64,000 nucleotides of DNA from UBA12191 sp964422295 (GTDB lineage: Bacteria; Planctomycetota; UBA8108; UBA1146). Under the pieces are notes generated by a model. The model worked only from the letters and a program-made list of their open reading frames with translations. It had not been told where the DNA came from and did no database searches. Each line of letters opens with the position of its first letter. The stretch's first letter is position 1. Shown here piece by piece: positions 44,300 through 59,200 of the stretch. Made by a program: the position numbers and the translations under genes. The stretch spans positions 1 to 64,000 of the forward strand of contig CAYRAM010000004.1 of the NCBI GenBank assembly GCA_964422295.1, given 5' to 3'.

Positions 44300-47200
44300 T
44301 TATGGACAACTGTTATATGAGTCACATCCCAGTGAAGTTCCGGCTGCTGGATCCACACCGCAATTCGGGTAAGGCGCAGGAGGAGGAGCAGTGCCATTGA
44401 ACTGGAAACCGAGAATGCTGATCACGTCTGAAACATCCACAGAACCGTCATCATTGGTATCAGCAGCATCCTTACAAGTTGAATCAAGTCCGTTCGCAAA
44501 GAGGCCCTGTAGAAGGAATATGCAATCAGCAATATTGACGATTCCATCGTCATTGCCATCGCCTCTGAGGAAATTCAACTGGCACTGATCAGGTACACCA
44601 TCCGCATTCTCATCGGGAAGTGTCCCATCAGCAATGTCACAAGAGTCTGGGATACCATTGAAGTCACAATCCGCTGTTTGACCAGTAGCGACCTCACAAG
44701 AATCTGGGATCGAATTTTGGTTACAATCCTCTAGCAGCCCATTTTGGAGATCGCAACTATCCGGAATCTGGTTTCCATCACAGTCTTCAACTCCACCCGC
44801 AAGGATATCGCAAGAATCAGGCGTGCCATTTTGATCACAATCTGAAAGAACCCCACTGGCAAGATCACAGCTGTCTGGAATCAGATTTCCATCACAATCA
44901 TTGACTGCACCAGAAAGAACTTCGCAAGAATCAGGGATTCCTGTGCCATTGCAATCCAAGGCAGAGCCTACAAGGATTTCGCAACTATCAATGTTTCCGT
45001 CGCTATCGCAATCTGGCCATTCACCAGAGGCAATATCGCAACTGTCAGGGATTCCATTACTATTGCAATCCAACGCAGTGCCACTGGTGACTTCGCAACT
45101 GTCGGGAACACCTGAAGAATTACAATCGGCCTCGAGACCAGACTCGACATCGCAACTGTCGGGAATTCCATTGTCGTTACAATCTGATACCTGGCCATTG
45201 GCGACTTCACAGGAGTCGGGCACTCCATTTTCATTGCAATCAAGTGTTGTTCCGGATGCAATATCGCAGGCGTCAGGAGTACCGTTGCCGTTGCAATCCG
45301 ATGATTCACCGGACACAATCTGGCAACTGTCAGGAACTCCATTGCTATCACAATCCACAGTTCCCGCTGCGAGATCACAACTATCCGGAACACCATTTCC
45401 GTTACAATCCGGCGTTGCACCACTTGCGACTTCGCAGGAATCCGCGACTCCTGAGTTATCACAATCTTGCGATGAGCCGCTGCTTAAGTCACATGAATCT
45501 GGGATTCCATTGCCATTACAGTCAGGTACACCGCCATTGGCAACGTCACAGGCATCAGGAACATTATTCAAATCACAATCGTCCAACAAGCCAGCCTCAA
45601 TGTCACAAACATCCAACTGGCCATTGGTATTGCAATCAAAGTCAATCCCTGAGGAAAGATCACAGGAATCTGGTATCTCGTTTTGATTGCAGTCGCTTGC
45701 ATTTCCGTTGAAAAGGTCACAGACATCCAAAGAGCCATTCTCGTTGCAATCAGAAGCAGTCCCATTCGCCAGCTCACAAGAATCGATGATTCCGTCATTG
45801 TTACAGTCAGGCTCCGATCCATTGGAAATCTGGCAAGAGTCGACGATTCCGTCACTGTTGCAATCACTTTCAACACCAATTGCGATATCACAGACATCAG
45901 GTTGACCATTAGAGTTGCAATCGGTCGCAGTGCCTTGGAGGATCTCACAAGAATCCAGAACTCCGCTGTCGTCACAATCGATTCCAGAGCCAGTTGCTAT
46001 CTCACAAGAATCGATCAAACCGTCATTATCACAGTCAGCAGCGATTCCGGATGAAATCTGGCAATCGTCGGGAACTCCGTCATTGTCACAATCCAGTACC
46101 AAGCCCTGATTGATTTCACAAATGTCCAGTATTCCGTCGCCGTCGCAATCGGCCTGACAATCGTCAGGAACACCATCCAGATTACAGTCACTGGAAGTAT
46201 CCTCTGAAATATCACAAACATCCGGAATGCCATTTTCGTTACAGTCAGGTCCATTCACAACAACTGTGACGATTCCGGTGACGGTAGATGTATTACCGCT
46301 ACCATCACTGACAACCCAATCAATCAAGGTATCACCTCTCGGATATACACCTGATGCATCTGAGGTTCCATTAAAACTGTTGGTAATCTCTGTAACACCA
46401 CAACGATCAAAGACATCCAGTTGCGAAACTTCAACGTAGGTTTCGCATGTCCCCACCGGGGCTTCAACAACCACTGGAACAGGGATTTGAATCGTCGGAG
46501 CCTCAATATCACTCACTGTCACATTGAATGATTCTGAACTACTGTTACCGCTCTGGTCAGTTGCAACATAGGTCACAACAGTCAGCCCCACAGGGAATAC
46601 AGTTCCAGGAATATGGGTGCTTTCTGTTTGAATCAACTCGCAGTTTTCGATGAATGAAGGCTCAACCCAGGTAATCACAGCACCGCAAATTGTTGGGTCA
46701 GATACTGTACTAATATCTGTCGGCATGCCTGTAATCAATGGTAGCGTAGTATCAATCACAGTGATCTGGAATGATGCTGTGGAGACATTCCCATTCGAAT
46801 CAGTTACCGCAATCTCCACGTTATTGACTCCTGCTGGATAGAGTGCCCCTGATTGGTGGCTTGTCACAATGGAGGACACTTCGCAATTGTCTTCCGCTGT
46901 CGGCGCTGCCCAGTTTGCAATCACGGAGCATTCGTTAACAGGAGCAACTAGCGATTGATTCTCAGGAATCGATGTGATCAATGGCGCTTGCAGATCTGCA
47001 ACATTAATTGAGAATCCGACTTGAGTAATGTTCCCCGCAAGATCTGTGGCAGTGTAGGTTACTTGAGTTGTACCAACCGAGAATCCTGCACCTGATTCAT
47101 GGGATTTTTCTAATGAGTAATCACCACAATGATCAAAAATCGAAGGCTCTGCCCAACTGACAACGGCAAGGCATGAATCTGTATCTGTATTAACTGATAC

Positions 47201-50200
47201 ATCCGTTGGGACACCGCTGAACTCTGGTCCATGCCCATCCGTAATAACTACTTCGAAACTGACTGATTGGTTGTTACCTTGCAGATCAGTTGCGATGTAT
47301 GTCACCTGTGTTGTACCGAGATCAAATGTTGCGCCACTCAAATGTGTACTCTCCACAGAATGCTGCGGACAATTATCACTGACGACTGGCTCATCCCATG
47401 TCACTGATCCAGTGCAACTATCGATGTCAGTCTGACCTTCAACAAGTACAGGAAGACCTGTAATCAACGGTGGTTCTGAATCAACAATGGATACTGAGAA
47501 TTCACCTGACGAATGATTTCCATAAACGTCGGTGGCTGTGAACACAATCGTATGATCTCCAGCCTCCAGGAAGGATCCATTTTGAGTATTTGAAGTGAGT
47601 TCTGTAACTTGGCAATTATCAGTGACTGTTGGTGAACTCCATGAAACAACCGCACCACAGGAACCTGGATCTGTTCCAATGATGCCAAGATCAGGAAGAT
47701 TACTAAACTGTGGTGCTTCATTATCCACGACTGTTACCATGAACTCGAATGTGGACACTATTTCTGCGGTATCTGAAGCACTATAAGTGACTACAGTGTT
47801 CCCAATCGGGAAAACATCACCTGGCTGATGTGTTGAGGCCAGGTTATCAACAGCGCAATTATCAGACACTATTGGTGCGTCCCAGAATACTGATGCTCCA
47901 CAAGAACCAGGATCATTGTTGGCAGTTATCACATTCGAAAGTCCTGCAATCACGGGGGCTTCTGTATCAGTGACGGTAACCATAAACTCAAGATTCGACT
48001 GGTTACCACTGCTGTCGGTCAAAGTGTAGTTCACCATGGTTTGACCCACGTCGAAGAAGGATCCTGATTCATGGGATTTGACCACACTGCTTATACTGCA
48101 GTTGTCTGAGATTTCCGGCTCTACCCAACTTGAAATCGCTCCACACACACCGCTATTGCTTTCAATGCTCAAATCTGTCATCGAAGAAGTGAACTGAGGG
48201 AGCTGATTATCAATTACGACTACTTCAAACTGGTGGACAACGCTGTTTCCAGAAAGATCGATGACTTGCTGTTCTACAACTGTAGTTCCTTTATCAAAGT
48301 AGGAACCACTTTCATGAGTTGAAGTGATCTCCTGTATACCGCAGTTGTCCGTTGCTTGGATTTGATTCCAAGTCACAATCGCATTGCAAGCGCCATCCTC
48401 AGTATTGAGTTGAACTGACGAAGGTACGCTGAGCAACACTGGATCTTCAACGTCGATTACTTCCACAATGAAAGAAGCCGTTGTGGAGTTAGCTACATTG
48501 TCTGTGGCAGTGTATGTAATTTCATGTTGCCCAACACTGAGATATGAACCATTGGCAATATTTGAAACAAGAGAATCCATTGCACAATTGTCAACAGCAA
48601 AGGGTTCTGGCCATGTTGCAATTGCACCGCACATTCCCGGATCAGAACTTACTGTTACCGTATCAGGTAGGTTTACGATTTCAGGGCCCTCTGATTCAGT
48701 AACTGTGACCACAAATGATCCAGTAGCAATATTGCCGCTGGCATCTGATGCTTGCATTTCAACAACCGTGGATCCAAGGCCGAAGAGGTCTCCAGGATTC
48801 ATGCTTGAAGTGTAATCCTGTATCCAACAATTATCTGAAGCAGTAGCTGGTGTCCATGAAACTTGTGCACCGCACATACCCAGATCATTGGTCACCGTAA
48901 TATCTGCGGGAATTCCGGAAAGTGTTGGAGATTGATCATCAAGAACCGTGACAGTAAATGTTTCGGTTGTCGAATTTCCTGAAGGATCAGTTGCAACGTA
49001 AGAAACTATGGTCGTGCCTGAGAGGAAGAAACTTCCTGAAGGAATATTGCTGGCAAGCAATCGTCCTGGGCAGTTGTCAGTGGTTGTTGGCTCGTTCCAA
49101 CTCACCACTTCACCACATTGTCCTTCGCTCGCAGTGATCACGATGTTTGCAGGCATGTCGTGAATCGTAGGAGGACTATCATCCGCAACGGTTATTACAA
49201 ATTGATGTGAGCTTTCCAATCCATTTAGATCAACAACAACTACGTTTACTGGGTATTCACCCAATTCCAAGAAAAGGCCATTTATGCGGTCGTAGCTAAT
49301 GCTTTCAATACCGCAATTGTCAGAAGCAGTTGCTTCTGGCCATGTAACCACTGCTCCACACTGATCAGCATCAGCTGAAACCGTGTAATCTGAACTTATG
49401 GACGTGAATACAGGAGCTTCGACATCTTCAACCGTGACAGTGAACGCACTGGTTGTCGCATTTCCTGCAGCATCCGTCGCGGAGTATTCAACTGTTGTTG
49501 TACCAATTGGGAAGAAGTGCCCACTAAGGAAATCTGACGTGGGCTCCAAGGTATCACAGTTATCTGTTACTGTTGGAACAGACCAGTGATGAGCGCCTCC
49601 ACAGAAACCAGTAATACTTTGAATCGTAACTGATTCAGGAACCTGACTGATGACAGGCGCCTCTAGATCTTGGACAACGATTACGAATGATGTATTGAAC
49701 TCATTTCCGTATATGTCATTGGCGTAAAGCGTAACAGTAGTTTCACCGATCGAGAATCTTTCTCCCGGCTGGTGGCTACTGGAATGCGACAGCACTTCAC
49801 AATTATCTACTGCCACTGGTGCAATCCAATTGACCTCAGCATCGCACAAACCTGGCTCAGTATTGACGACCAAGGTCTGAGGTATGTTTTCAAAATCGGG
49901 ATCTTCAAAATCCGATACCGTCACCGTAAAGTTGGTGCTGATTACATTTCCGGTCAAATCCTGTGCTGTGCAAGTCACCAGCGTTTCTCCGACGGGAAAC
50001 ACGTAACCAGGCTGATGACTGTATGCCACGTTAATCTCTTCACAGTTGTCAAAGATTTGGGGTTGATCCCATGAATGAGATGCACCGCAAACTCCTGGAT
50101 CTGTATTTATCGCAACAGTCTGCGGAACACTAATAAACTGTGGTAATTGCAGGTCTACCACTGTCACATTGAAGCTTGAAGACACAGTATTGCCGGAAGA

Positions 50201-53200
50201 ATCGGATACCGTATAAGTCACGGTTGTCATCCCAAGATCAAAGAATGTCCCGCTGGGGTGTGTAATTGATACTCCAAAGTTGGGACAGTTATCAGTCGTA
50301 ATCGGTTCAACCCACTCGTAGATTGCCCCGCATTGATCGAGATCATTTTCAAGTACGATATCTTCAGGCATTCCACTCAATACTGGATTTTCGTGATCCT
50401 GAACAACCACCGTAAACATGGCTTCACGGCTTTGTCCATAAGCATCTGTTGCCTGGTAGGTGACTATGTTTAGCCCTAATGGGAATGAATCCCCAGACTG
50501 GTGACTAGAGGTAACGATGACCCCCGGACAATTGTCTGTTACCGTCGGAGGTATCCACTCATGAACCACCTGGCAAGTCCCTGGCTCAGTGCTCAGTACC
50601 GCATTCTGTGGTGTATTTTCGATGAGGGGCACTTGTTGATCAGTGATCGAAACTTCAAAACTTGCAGTGGTTTCATGTCCCGCTGTATCGATGACACTGT
50701 AGGTTACAGTCGTTGTACCCACTTCAAATGTGCTTCCACTTGGAATGTTGATCTGTGAACTAGAGACTGCGCAGTTATCTGAGAAAGTTGGCTCTGGCCA
50801 ATTTACAACCGCATTGCACTGGTTAAAGTCTGTATTCATCGAAATGTTAGACGGAAGATCAGTGATCAGTGGGCTTTCATTATCCACTACAGTCAGTAGG
50901 AATTCTTCGATAGTGATATTCCCTGAAGTGTCCATGGCCGTGAATGAAACCATAGTGGAACCGATCTCGAAGAAATCTCCCGGTTGATGTGAAGAGGTGT
51001 ATTCAAATTCTGGACAGTTATCTGAGGCCGTAGGTTGATCCCATGCGTGCAAAGAACCACATTGGCCGCTCTGTGTGTTAATCGTCAAACTTTGTGGAAC
51101 ACCTGTAATCACAGGGCTTTGAAGATCTTCAACTGTGATCATGAAACTGGAAGTGGTTATCAATCCTGCAGAATCGGTCGCAGTGTATGTCACTGTAGAA
51201 GGACCCAAAGGGAAGAAATCACCCGGCGAGGCGTCAGATGTGAAACTGTTTATAGTGCAATTATCCGATGCTTGTGGTGACTGCCAGTCTACTATTGCTC
51301 CGCATGCACCTTGATCGGCTGGAATAGTCAAGTTGCCTGGTAATCCTGTGATCAAAGGTAGTTCTTCATCTTGCACAATCACAGTAAACATCAGATTACT
51401 CGCATTGCCAGCCGCATCTGTTGCTGTGTAGTTGACGATCGTCAAACCTATATCGAACAAGTCACCTGGCTGGTGACTGGAAGTCACTTCTAATCCAGGG
51501 CAATTTTCAGATACCGTAGGTACATCCCAAAGATGAACACTTTGACATATACCAGCGTCTGTTGTAATCACCGCATTTGAAGGAGCTGCATCGAAAACAG
51601 GTAGCTGCTGATCGATCACTGTTACTTGGAAACTCGCACTGGATTCCAATCCTGACAAATCTGTTACCGTGTACGTCACAGTAGTATCTCCAAGGTTGAA
51701 GATACTTCCGGAAGAAATGCTGGATTGAACACTCAGGATCCCACAATTATCTGCGTATGACGGCTCTTCCCAAGTTACTAGAGAAGTACACTGATTAAAG
51801 TCAGTGTCGATAGTGATATCCCCTGGAATGACGGAAATCGTTGGTGATTCAACATCCTCAATCGTCACATTAAATTGGTGTGTACTAATGTTACCAGTGC
51901 TATCGACAGCAGTGTAAGAAACTGTTGTCGTTCCAACTTCGAAAAACTCACCCGGATAATGATTAGGCTTGAAATCATGGATGGCACAGTTGTCCTCAGC
52001 AATAGGCTCTGTCCATGAGATTAGAGTACCGCATGAACCGGGGTCGCTAATGCCTTGAATATCCAGAGGACCGCTGACGATCACAGGTACTTCCAAGTCT
52101 ACTACCGAGACTTCAAAGCTCTCTGTATGAGCATTACCAGACAGATCCGTAACGGTGTAACTCACCAAGGTCGTACCTTGATCGAAGTATGTGCCTGGTG
52201 TGTGAGAACCTGTAATCTCATTGATCTGACAGTTGTCTGACGGAGTTGGCACAACCCAATCGACAACAGCTCCGCAGACTCCAAGATCGGTAGTAGTGAC
52301 CAAACTCGTTGGCATATTTAGTAACTGAGGTGCTTCTGTGTCTTCAATTCTCACTGTGAAATCACTGGCAAACTGATTGCCATGTATGTCATTTATCGTG
52401 GTTGTCACTGTTGTGTCGCCTAATGGGAAGGTATCCCCAGAAGAATGGGACGAGATAATCGTTTCGACCTGGCAGTTGTCTGTTGCTGTAATCTCGGACC
52501 AAGATGCGATTCCGTCACAAACTCCTGCGGTAGTATTTGCAACGACAAGAACGGGAAGATCGATAAATGCCGGAACTTCTGCATCCTCAACAGTCACCGT
52601 GAATGACTTTTGGATTCCATTTCCACTGGTATCCAACGCTGAGTAGGTGACAATTGTCGAACCCACACTGAAAAACGTTCCAGGAACAAGCGTACTTGAC
52701 ATCGAATCCACAGCACAATTATCCGCAGGTACCGGAACTTCCCATGTCACTACAGCACCACATTGATCAAGATCATTGGACACAACGATTCCGGAATCAA
52801 TCCCATTGATAACAGGATTTTCATTGTCATGTACGATTACATCAAATGATACAGCAGTCTGATTCTCATGCAGGTCAGTAATCAAGTAATCAACTTGTGT
52901 TGTACCTTTTTCAAAGAAACTTCCAGGTTCATGAGTGGTTACGATGCTCAAGATTCCACAATTGTCATCTCCGGTAACCTCAGCCCAGTTCACGATTGCT
53001 CCGCATTCACCGAGATCATTGCTGACTTCAAAACCGACAGGTACCCCGATCAATCCTGGAGCAGTTGTATCAACCACCTCAATCTGGAATGTAGATTGAT
53101 GTGTGTTCCCTGAACCATCTGTGACAACGTAGGTCACTGGAGTAACACCAACGGGATATACTCCCCCGTTGATTTTCTCGGTGGTCATAGTGGCCACTTC

Positions 53201-56200
53201 GCAGTTGTCACTCGCGGTTGGTTCTGTCCATGTGGCGGTGGCTCCGCAACTGTCACTGTCTGCCTCCAGCGAGATGTCCGCTGGCAGATTGACCACCTGT
53301 GGGAGTTCTTGGTCCAATACAGTGACTAGGAAAGCTGCCGTTGTTTGATTTCCATGAATATCCGAAGTCGCTATCTCGACCGTCGTTGCACCAACCTGAA
53401 ATTCCATTCCGGAAGTATGTGACAGTGTAAAATCCTGAATCGCGCAATTATCAACCGAACTTGGTGCCTCCCATGTAGCCTGGGTACTGCACATGCCTTG
53501 ATCTGCAATTAACACCAGATCTGAAGGAACACCCATGATTTGGGGTGATTCGTTGTCGACGACAGTCACAACAAACTCTGCTTCTGTGATATTTCCAGAC
53601 GAATCTGTTGCTGTGAAGGTCACTGTGGTTGATCCCACCTCGAAGTAATCTCCAGGATTATGGGAAGCAACCATTTGATGATCAGGGCAGTTATCAGTGA
53701 ACAATGGGAGATCCCAAGCATGAAGAGAACCACACTGGCCAGCCTGACTATTCAATGTAACGCTTTGAGGCACATTTGTGATTGCCGGAGCTTGTTGATC
53801 AACAATCATTATCTCAAAGCTGCCCGTAGCGTTATTCCCTGAAGAATCAGTTGTTGAGTAACTGACTGTGGTTGTACCCAAGGGGAAAACGTCACCGGAG
53901 TTGTGATTTGATGAAAACTCCAAAACTGTGCAGTTGTCTGATGCCTGTGGTGCTATCCATTCAACTGCTGAACCGCATGTATCCAATTCTGTTTCTACAG
54001 TCATATCGATCGGCATGCCTGTGAGAACAGGGTTTTCTGTGTCCTGAACAACGACAGTGAACATCAAACTCGAAGTATGGCCCACTGCATCAGTGGCAGT
54101 GTAATTAACTACCGTCAATCCGGTACTAAAGAAGTCTCCGGGGTTATGGCTGGACGTCATCTCGACACCGGGACAATTTTCGAGAACTTCAGGAACACCC
54201 CAAGTATGGACTGCCCCGCATTCGCCTAAATCAGTTTCTATCACAGAACTTCCAATGGAGTTAAGAAACTGTGGCGTTTGAACATCAGTAACGGTAACCG
54301 TGAAACTTTCGCTAATCGTGTTTCCGGAAGCATCAGAAATGTTGTAGGTGACAATCGTTGTTCCAATCGGGAAAGTGTCTCCAGATTGGAAATTCGACTC
54401 AACAACACCCATATCGCAATTGTCAAGTAACTGTGGTTCTGTCCAGGCGATACTTGCACCGCATTGATCTAAATCAGTTCCCACATCAATAGGGCTGGGG
54501 AAACTAACAATGCTTGGGTTTTCTTCATCCAAGATAGTTACGTTAAATTGGACTGTGGAAATGTTTCCTGTTGGGTCTTGAGCTGTGTAAGCGACTGTCG
54601 TAACACCTGAAGTAAAACTGTCACCAGGGGAATGATTTGACAAAAATGTTTGAACAGAGCAGTTATCTTCAGCAGTGGGATCAATCCAGCTTATCGTAGT
54701 ACTGCATAATCCTGGATCTGCGATCGCGACAATATCCTGCAGATCTCCATGAATGACTGGGACTTCCAGATCAACGATGTTAACTTCGAAGCTATCCGTA
54801 TGGATGTTACCAGACATGTCGGAAACGGTGTAACTGACTACAGTAGTCCCACGATCAAAGAAACTCCCTGGGACATGACTAGAAGAAAACTCACTCACTG
54901 CACAGTTATCCATCGAATCGGGGATGGCCCAATCGACGACGGCCCCACACTCACCAACTTCGGTGACCATGAATTGATCAGTGGGCATTCCTACTATTTG
55001 AGGAAGTTCATCATCCTCAATCCGTACCGTGAAATCTGTAACAACCTGATTTTCATTAATGTCTGTAAGTGTTGCAGAAACTGTAGTGTCTCCGATGGGG
55101 AATATGGATCCAGATTCATGAGTCAAAGTAATTGATTCAACGAGACAATTATCTGACGCAGTTAAAATTTCCCACGTTACTGCGCCTTCGCAGTTTCCTT
55201 CAGATGTTGATCCTACAACCAAATCTGGAATCTCAAGGAACATAGGCAACTCTGCATCTTCAACAGTAATTGTGAATGACTTCACTGTTTCATTACCAGA
55301 GTTATCTACAGCAAGATATTCAACATGGGTGGAACCAATTGAGAAAAATGCGCCTGAAGGGATACTGTGTGCCAGACTGAGCACGGAACAATTATCGACT
55401 GCCTCTGGCTCAGTCCAGGATACATTAGCGCCGCACTGTCCAAGATCATTGCTCACTACTATATTTTCATCAATTCCAATGATTTGTGGTGCTTCTTGAT
55501 CTAACACCAAAACTTCGAAGGCATGCTGTTTTTGGTTTCCATGGAAATCTGTAGCGATGTAATTAACAGTTGTTGTCCCTGGATCGAAAAACATTCCAGA
55601 TGAATGACTTCCTGAAATCGTATCCACCGCGCAGTTATCATCAGCGGTAACCGGATTCCATGTGACGATTGCGCCACACTGGACCGGGTCGGTTTGCACT
55701 TCGATGCCCATGGGGACACTGACAAACACTGGATTCGTCTCATCTCGTACCTCGATGACAAAGCTGGCTTCATTAGAGTTTCCAGATGCGTCAAAAACGC
55801 TATAGGTCACTGTTGTTTCGCCAACAGGGAAATAACCGCCATTAGTTGCAGTTGCTGACAGTTCATTTACCGAACAATTATCTGATCCTATTGGCTCTAA
55901 CCAACTAACCAGAGTCCCGCAATCGATCGAATTGGAGGCGACAGATATGTTTGTGGGCATATCCAAGATCAAAGGCGTTTCCTGATCGAGGATAGTCACT
56001 ACAAAGTTTGCTGATGCAGTATTTCCATGGATATCACTGGTACTAATCTCAACAGTAGTATCTCCCACAGGGAAATCAGAACCTGATACATGTGAAATTG
56101 AAAACTCCTCAATCGCACAATTGTCTTGGGAATCTGGCGCTATCCAACTGACAGGCTTTACACAGGATCCTTCATCAGCGACAAGCACGATGTTTTCAGG

Positions 56201-59200
56201 AATACGAATTATGACCGGATCTTCCTCATCAATGACCGTGATACTGAACTGATCGGAAATCGTCATTCCCATACTGTCAACGACTGTGTATGAAACTTGA
56301 GTTACCCCTACAGGAAATGCCTCACCTGGCTGGTGGGTCGCAGTGAATGAGACTACTTCACAGTTGTCCGATGGAATCGGCGGCGTCCATGTATGGACAG
56401 CAGAGCAAAAGCCAGAATCTGCAGTGATAGTTCTGTCTGCTGGCATTCCACTGATTGTAGGGGATTCATCGTCGTCGACTGTAATTTGGAACGAGCCTGT
56501 GGTTACCAATCCCATTCCGTCGACGACTGTATAGGTTACTTCTGTGGTTCCCTTTTCGAAAAATGCACCAGGTTCATGTGACGCATCGAAATCAGCGAGT
56601 TCGCAGTTATCCCATGGTGTAGGAGCATCCCAAGTGACATTGGCTCCACACTGGCCAAGATCATTGAAAACCGAGATGTCTTGTGGCAATCCCAACAATA
56701 TTGGCATTTCTGTGTCATTCACAGTAATGCTGAATGCTGCGTTGGTCTGATTTCCTGCATTATCGACGAGTGTGTATTCCACTACCGTCGTTCCTATTGG
56801 GAACGCATCGCCAGAATTAGACGATCCTTCAAATTGACTAATTCCGCAGTTGTCTGAGAACTCTGGAAGTTGCCAATTAACCACTGCAGTGCATTGAGCA
56901 GGATCATTATCAATGACGATATCCGTAGGAACATTGCTTAATAATGGTGCTTCAGTATCCAAGATTGTGACTGTAAACGCATGTTCCGACTGATTACCAT
57001 TCACATCGGTAAGTGTTAGGGTAACTAACGTTTCACCAAGTGGGAACGTATCACCAGACTGATGACTACTCACCAGCGTATCAACGGAACAGTTGTCATC
57101 GACAGATGCAGGTGCCCATGAAATCTGTGCCTGACATTCTCCGGGATCATTTCCGGCTATCACATCTACAGGTGCAGAAAGATATTGAGGGAGTTCTTCA
57201 TCCGAAATTGTTACGGTGAAACTTTCAGAGATCGTATTTCCTCCGCCATCCACAACGGTGTAGGTCACCGTTGTGGTTCCCACTCCAATCGCGGACCCAC
57301 TCGTAATATCGGAAGAAAAGGAAGCCACGGTACAATCATCGGTTGCTTGTGGCTCGGGCCAATCAACGATGCGCGTACATGCGCCGGGTTCAGTCAATAG
57401 ATCGATATTGGCTGGCAATCCAGTGATCAATGGATTTGCAGTATCGACTACGATTACTTCCATGGTGACTTGAGATGTATTTCCATTGATATCGATCAAT
57501 GTGTAAGAAACCACTGTCGAACCGATCGGAAACAGGTCTCCAGGTTGGGCGGAAGAAGTAACTTGTTGCACTCCACAATTATCAACAGGTGTAGGATCTT
57601 CCCAACTCACTGATAGTTCGCACACACCTTCTGATGAATCGACAGATATCTGACTTTGCAAACCTACCAAAGTTGGAAGTTCATCATCCGTTATCATTAC
57701 GCTAAATGAAGATGTAGTCACATTTCCGCTAACGTCTGTAGCGGTATAAGTCACTTCAGTAAGTCCGGTGGAAAACAAGCTTCCTGATGAGTGCGAACTT
57801 ACGAAGCTGGCAATCCCACAGTTATCAGTCGCTATCGGCTCATCCCACACCACCACAGCTCCACATGATCCTTGATCGGTGCTGACGTTTACAGGATTCG
57901 GTAAGTTAGAAATGGATGGGAACAATGGATCCGCATCAACTTGGCACTCATCCGGTATTTGATCCGAATTACAATCTATTGAGAATCCACTAGAAAGATC
58001 ACAATCGTCAGGGATTCCATTCATATTGCAATCTAACAACTCGCCAGAATCTATCTGACATTCATCAAGGACTCCATTTGAATCACAGTCAAGTTTTGTT
58101 CCATCAGTGATTTCACATGTATCAGGAATCAAATTCATATTGCAGTCAGTCTCAAGACCTTGAGTCACGTCGCAGATATCGTCTTCAAGATTTTCATTAC
58201 AATCATTGAAAACTGATATCCACAGGCTCTGACCTGAATTCTCTCCTGCGCTTCCTACAATCAGGAAAGGCAATTGGCAACTTACTGAGCTACCAAAAAG
58301 TTCTCCAGGTTCTCTTTCGCTGAGTAAGCTGATAGGGTCATCTCGCAACCAATCAGCTCCGGACTTTCGTAGGATGATGACTTGTCCTTGATCAGACCCT
58401 GCCGCAGGAGCACTGATGACTGCCGTTTTTACATCAAGCCCAACTGCAGCGCCAAAAAGTCCACTTTCATCTGCATCTGCAGGCTCGATTCGCTGTTGAT
58501 TAATCCACAATCCAGCCAATCTGTTGTGAAGATAAGCTGCTCCCTGATCAACATTCTCGCCCGGTGATCCGACGAGTAGATGATCATGATTCAAATCCAC
58601 TGAGTATCCAAAGGAACCAAAGGGGCTTGGAGTTGCTGCAGTAAGCAAAGTGCTTTCTGTAAAGATGCCCGCTGACTCTTCAAAAACGAGAATACACCCC
58701 GAATTAGTCACTTCATCTGCTTCATGACCAGGTGCTCCTACGACCACTGTTCCGTCGTGAACCGCAACGGAACAACCGAGCATGTCTCCGTCACTCAATT
58801 GAGCAGATTCCAACTTTTGGTCTTGGAGCCACATTCCATTTTGGCGCGTGTATACATACACAGCTCCGGAACCCAGCCCATTTATGGCCCCTGGAGCACC
58901 CACAAAAATGGTTTCATTTTCAATTGCGAGTGCGCTACCAAATGCAGCGCCAAGAGGTGCGTCAAAAGCAGTAAGGGTTCCTTCGTAGTTCCACCACCCG
59001 TTACCTACCCTGCGATATAGGAGAACTGCACCTCGGCCTTGTAGTTTTCCGGGGGCACCGATTGCTGCAAGATCCCCATCAATTGCAACAGCGGAGCCAA
59101 ATCGATCTTCTAAACTTGCCGATACTCCGAAGATTTTCATCTCCTCAATCCAACGAGTACCAGTTCTTTTGAAGATATTTGCAGATCCAGTATTTGTTCC

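Noticed and set aside
44583..46247. Regularly spaced 54-57 bp repeats resembling a CRISPR array
   Set aside because: The repeats are in frame, imperfect, without distinct spacers, and encode the DCNxNG protein repeats.
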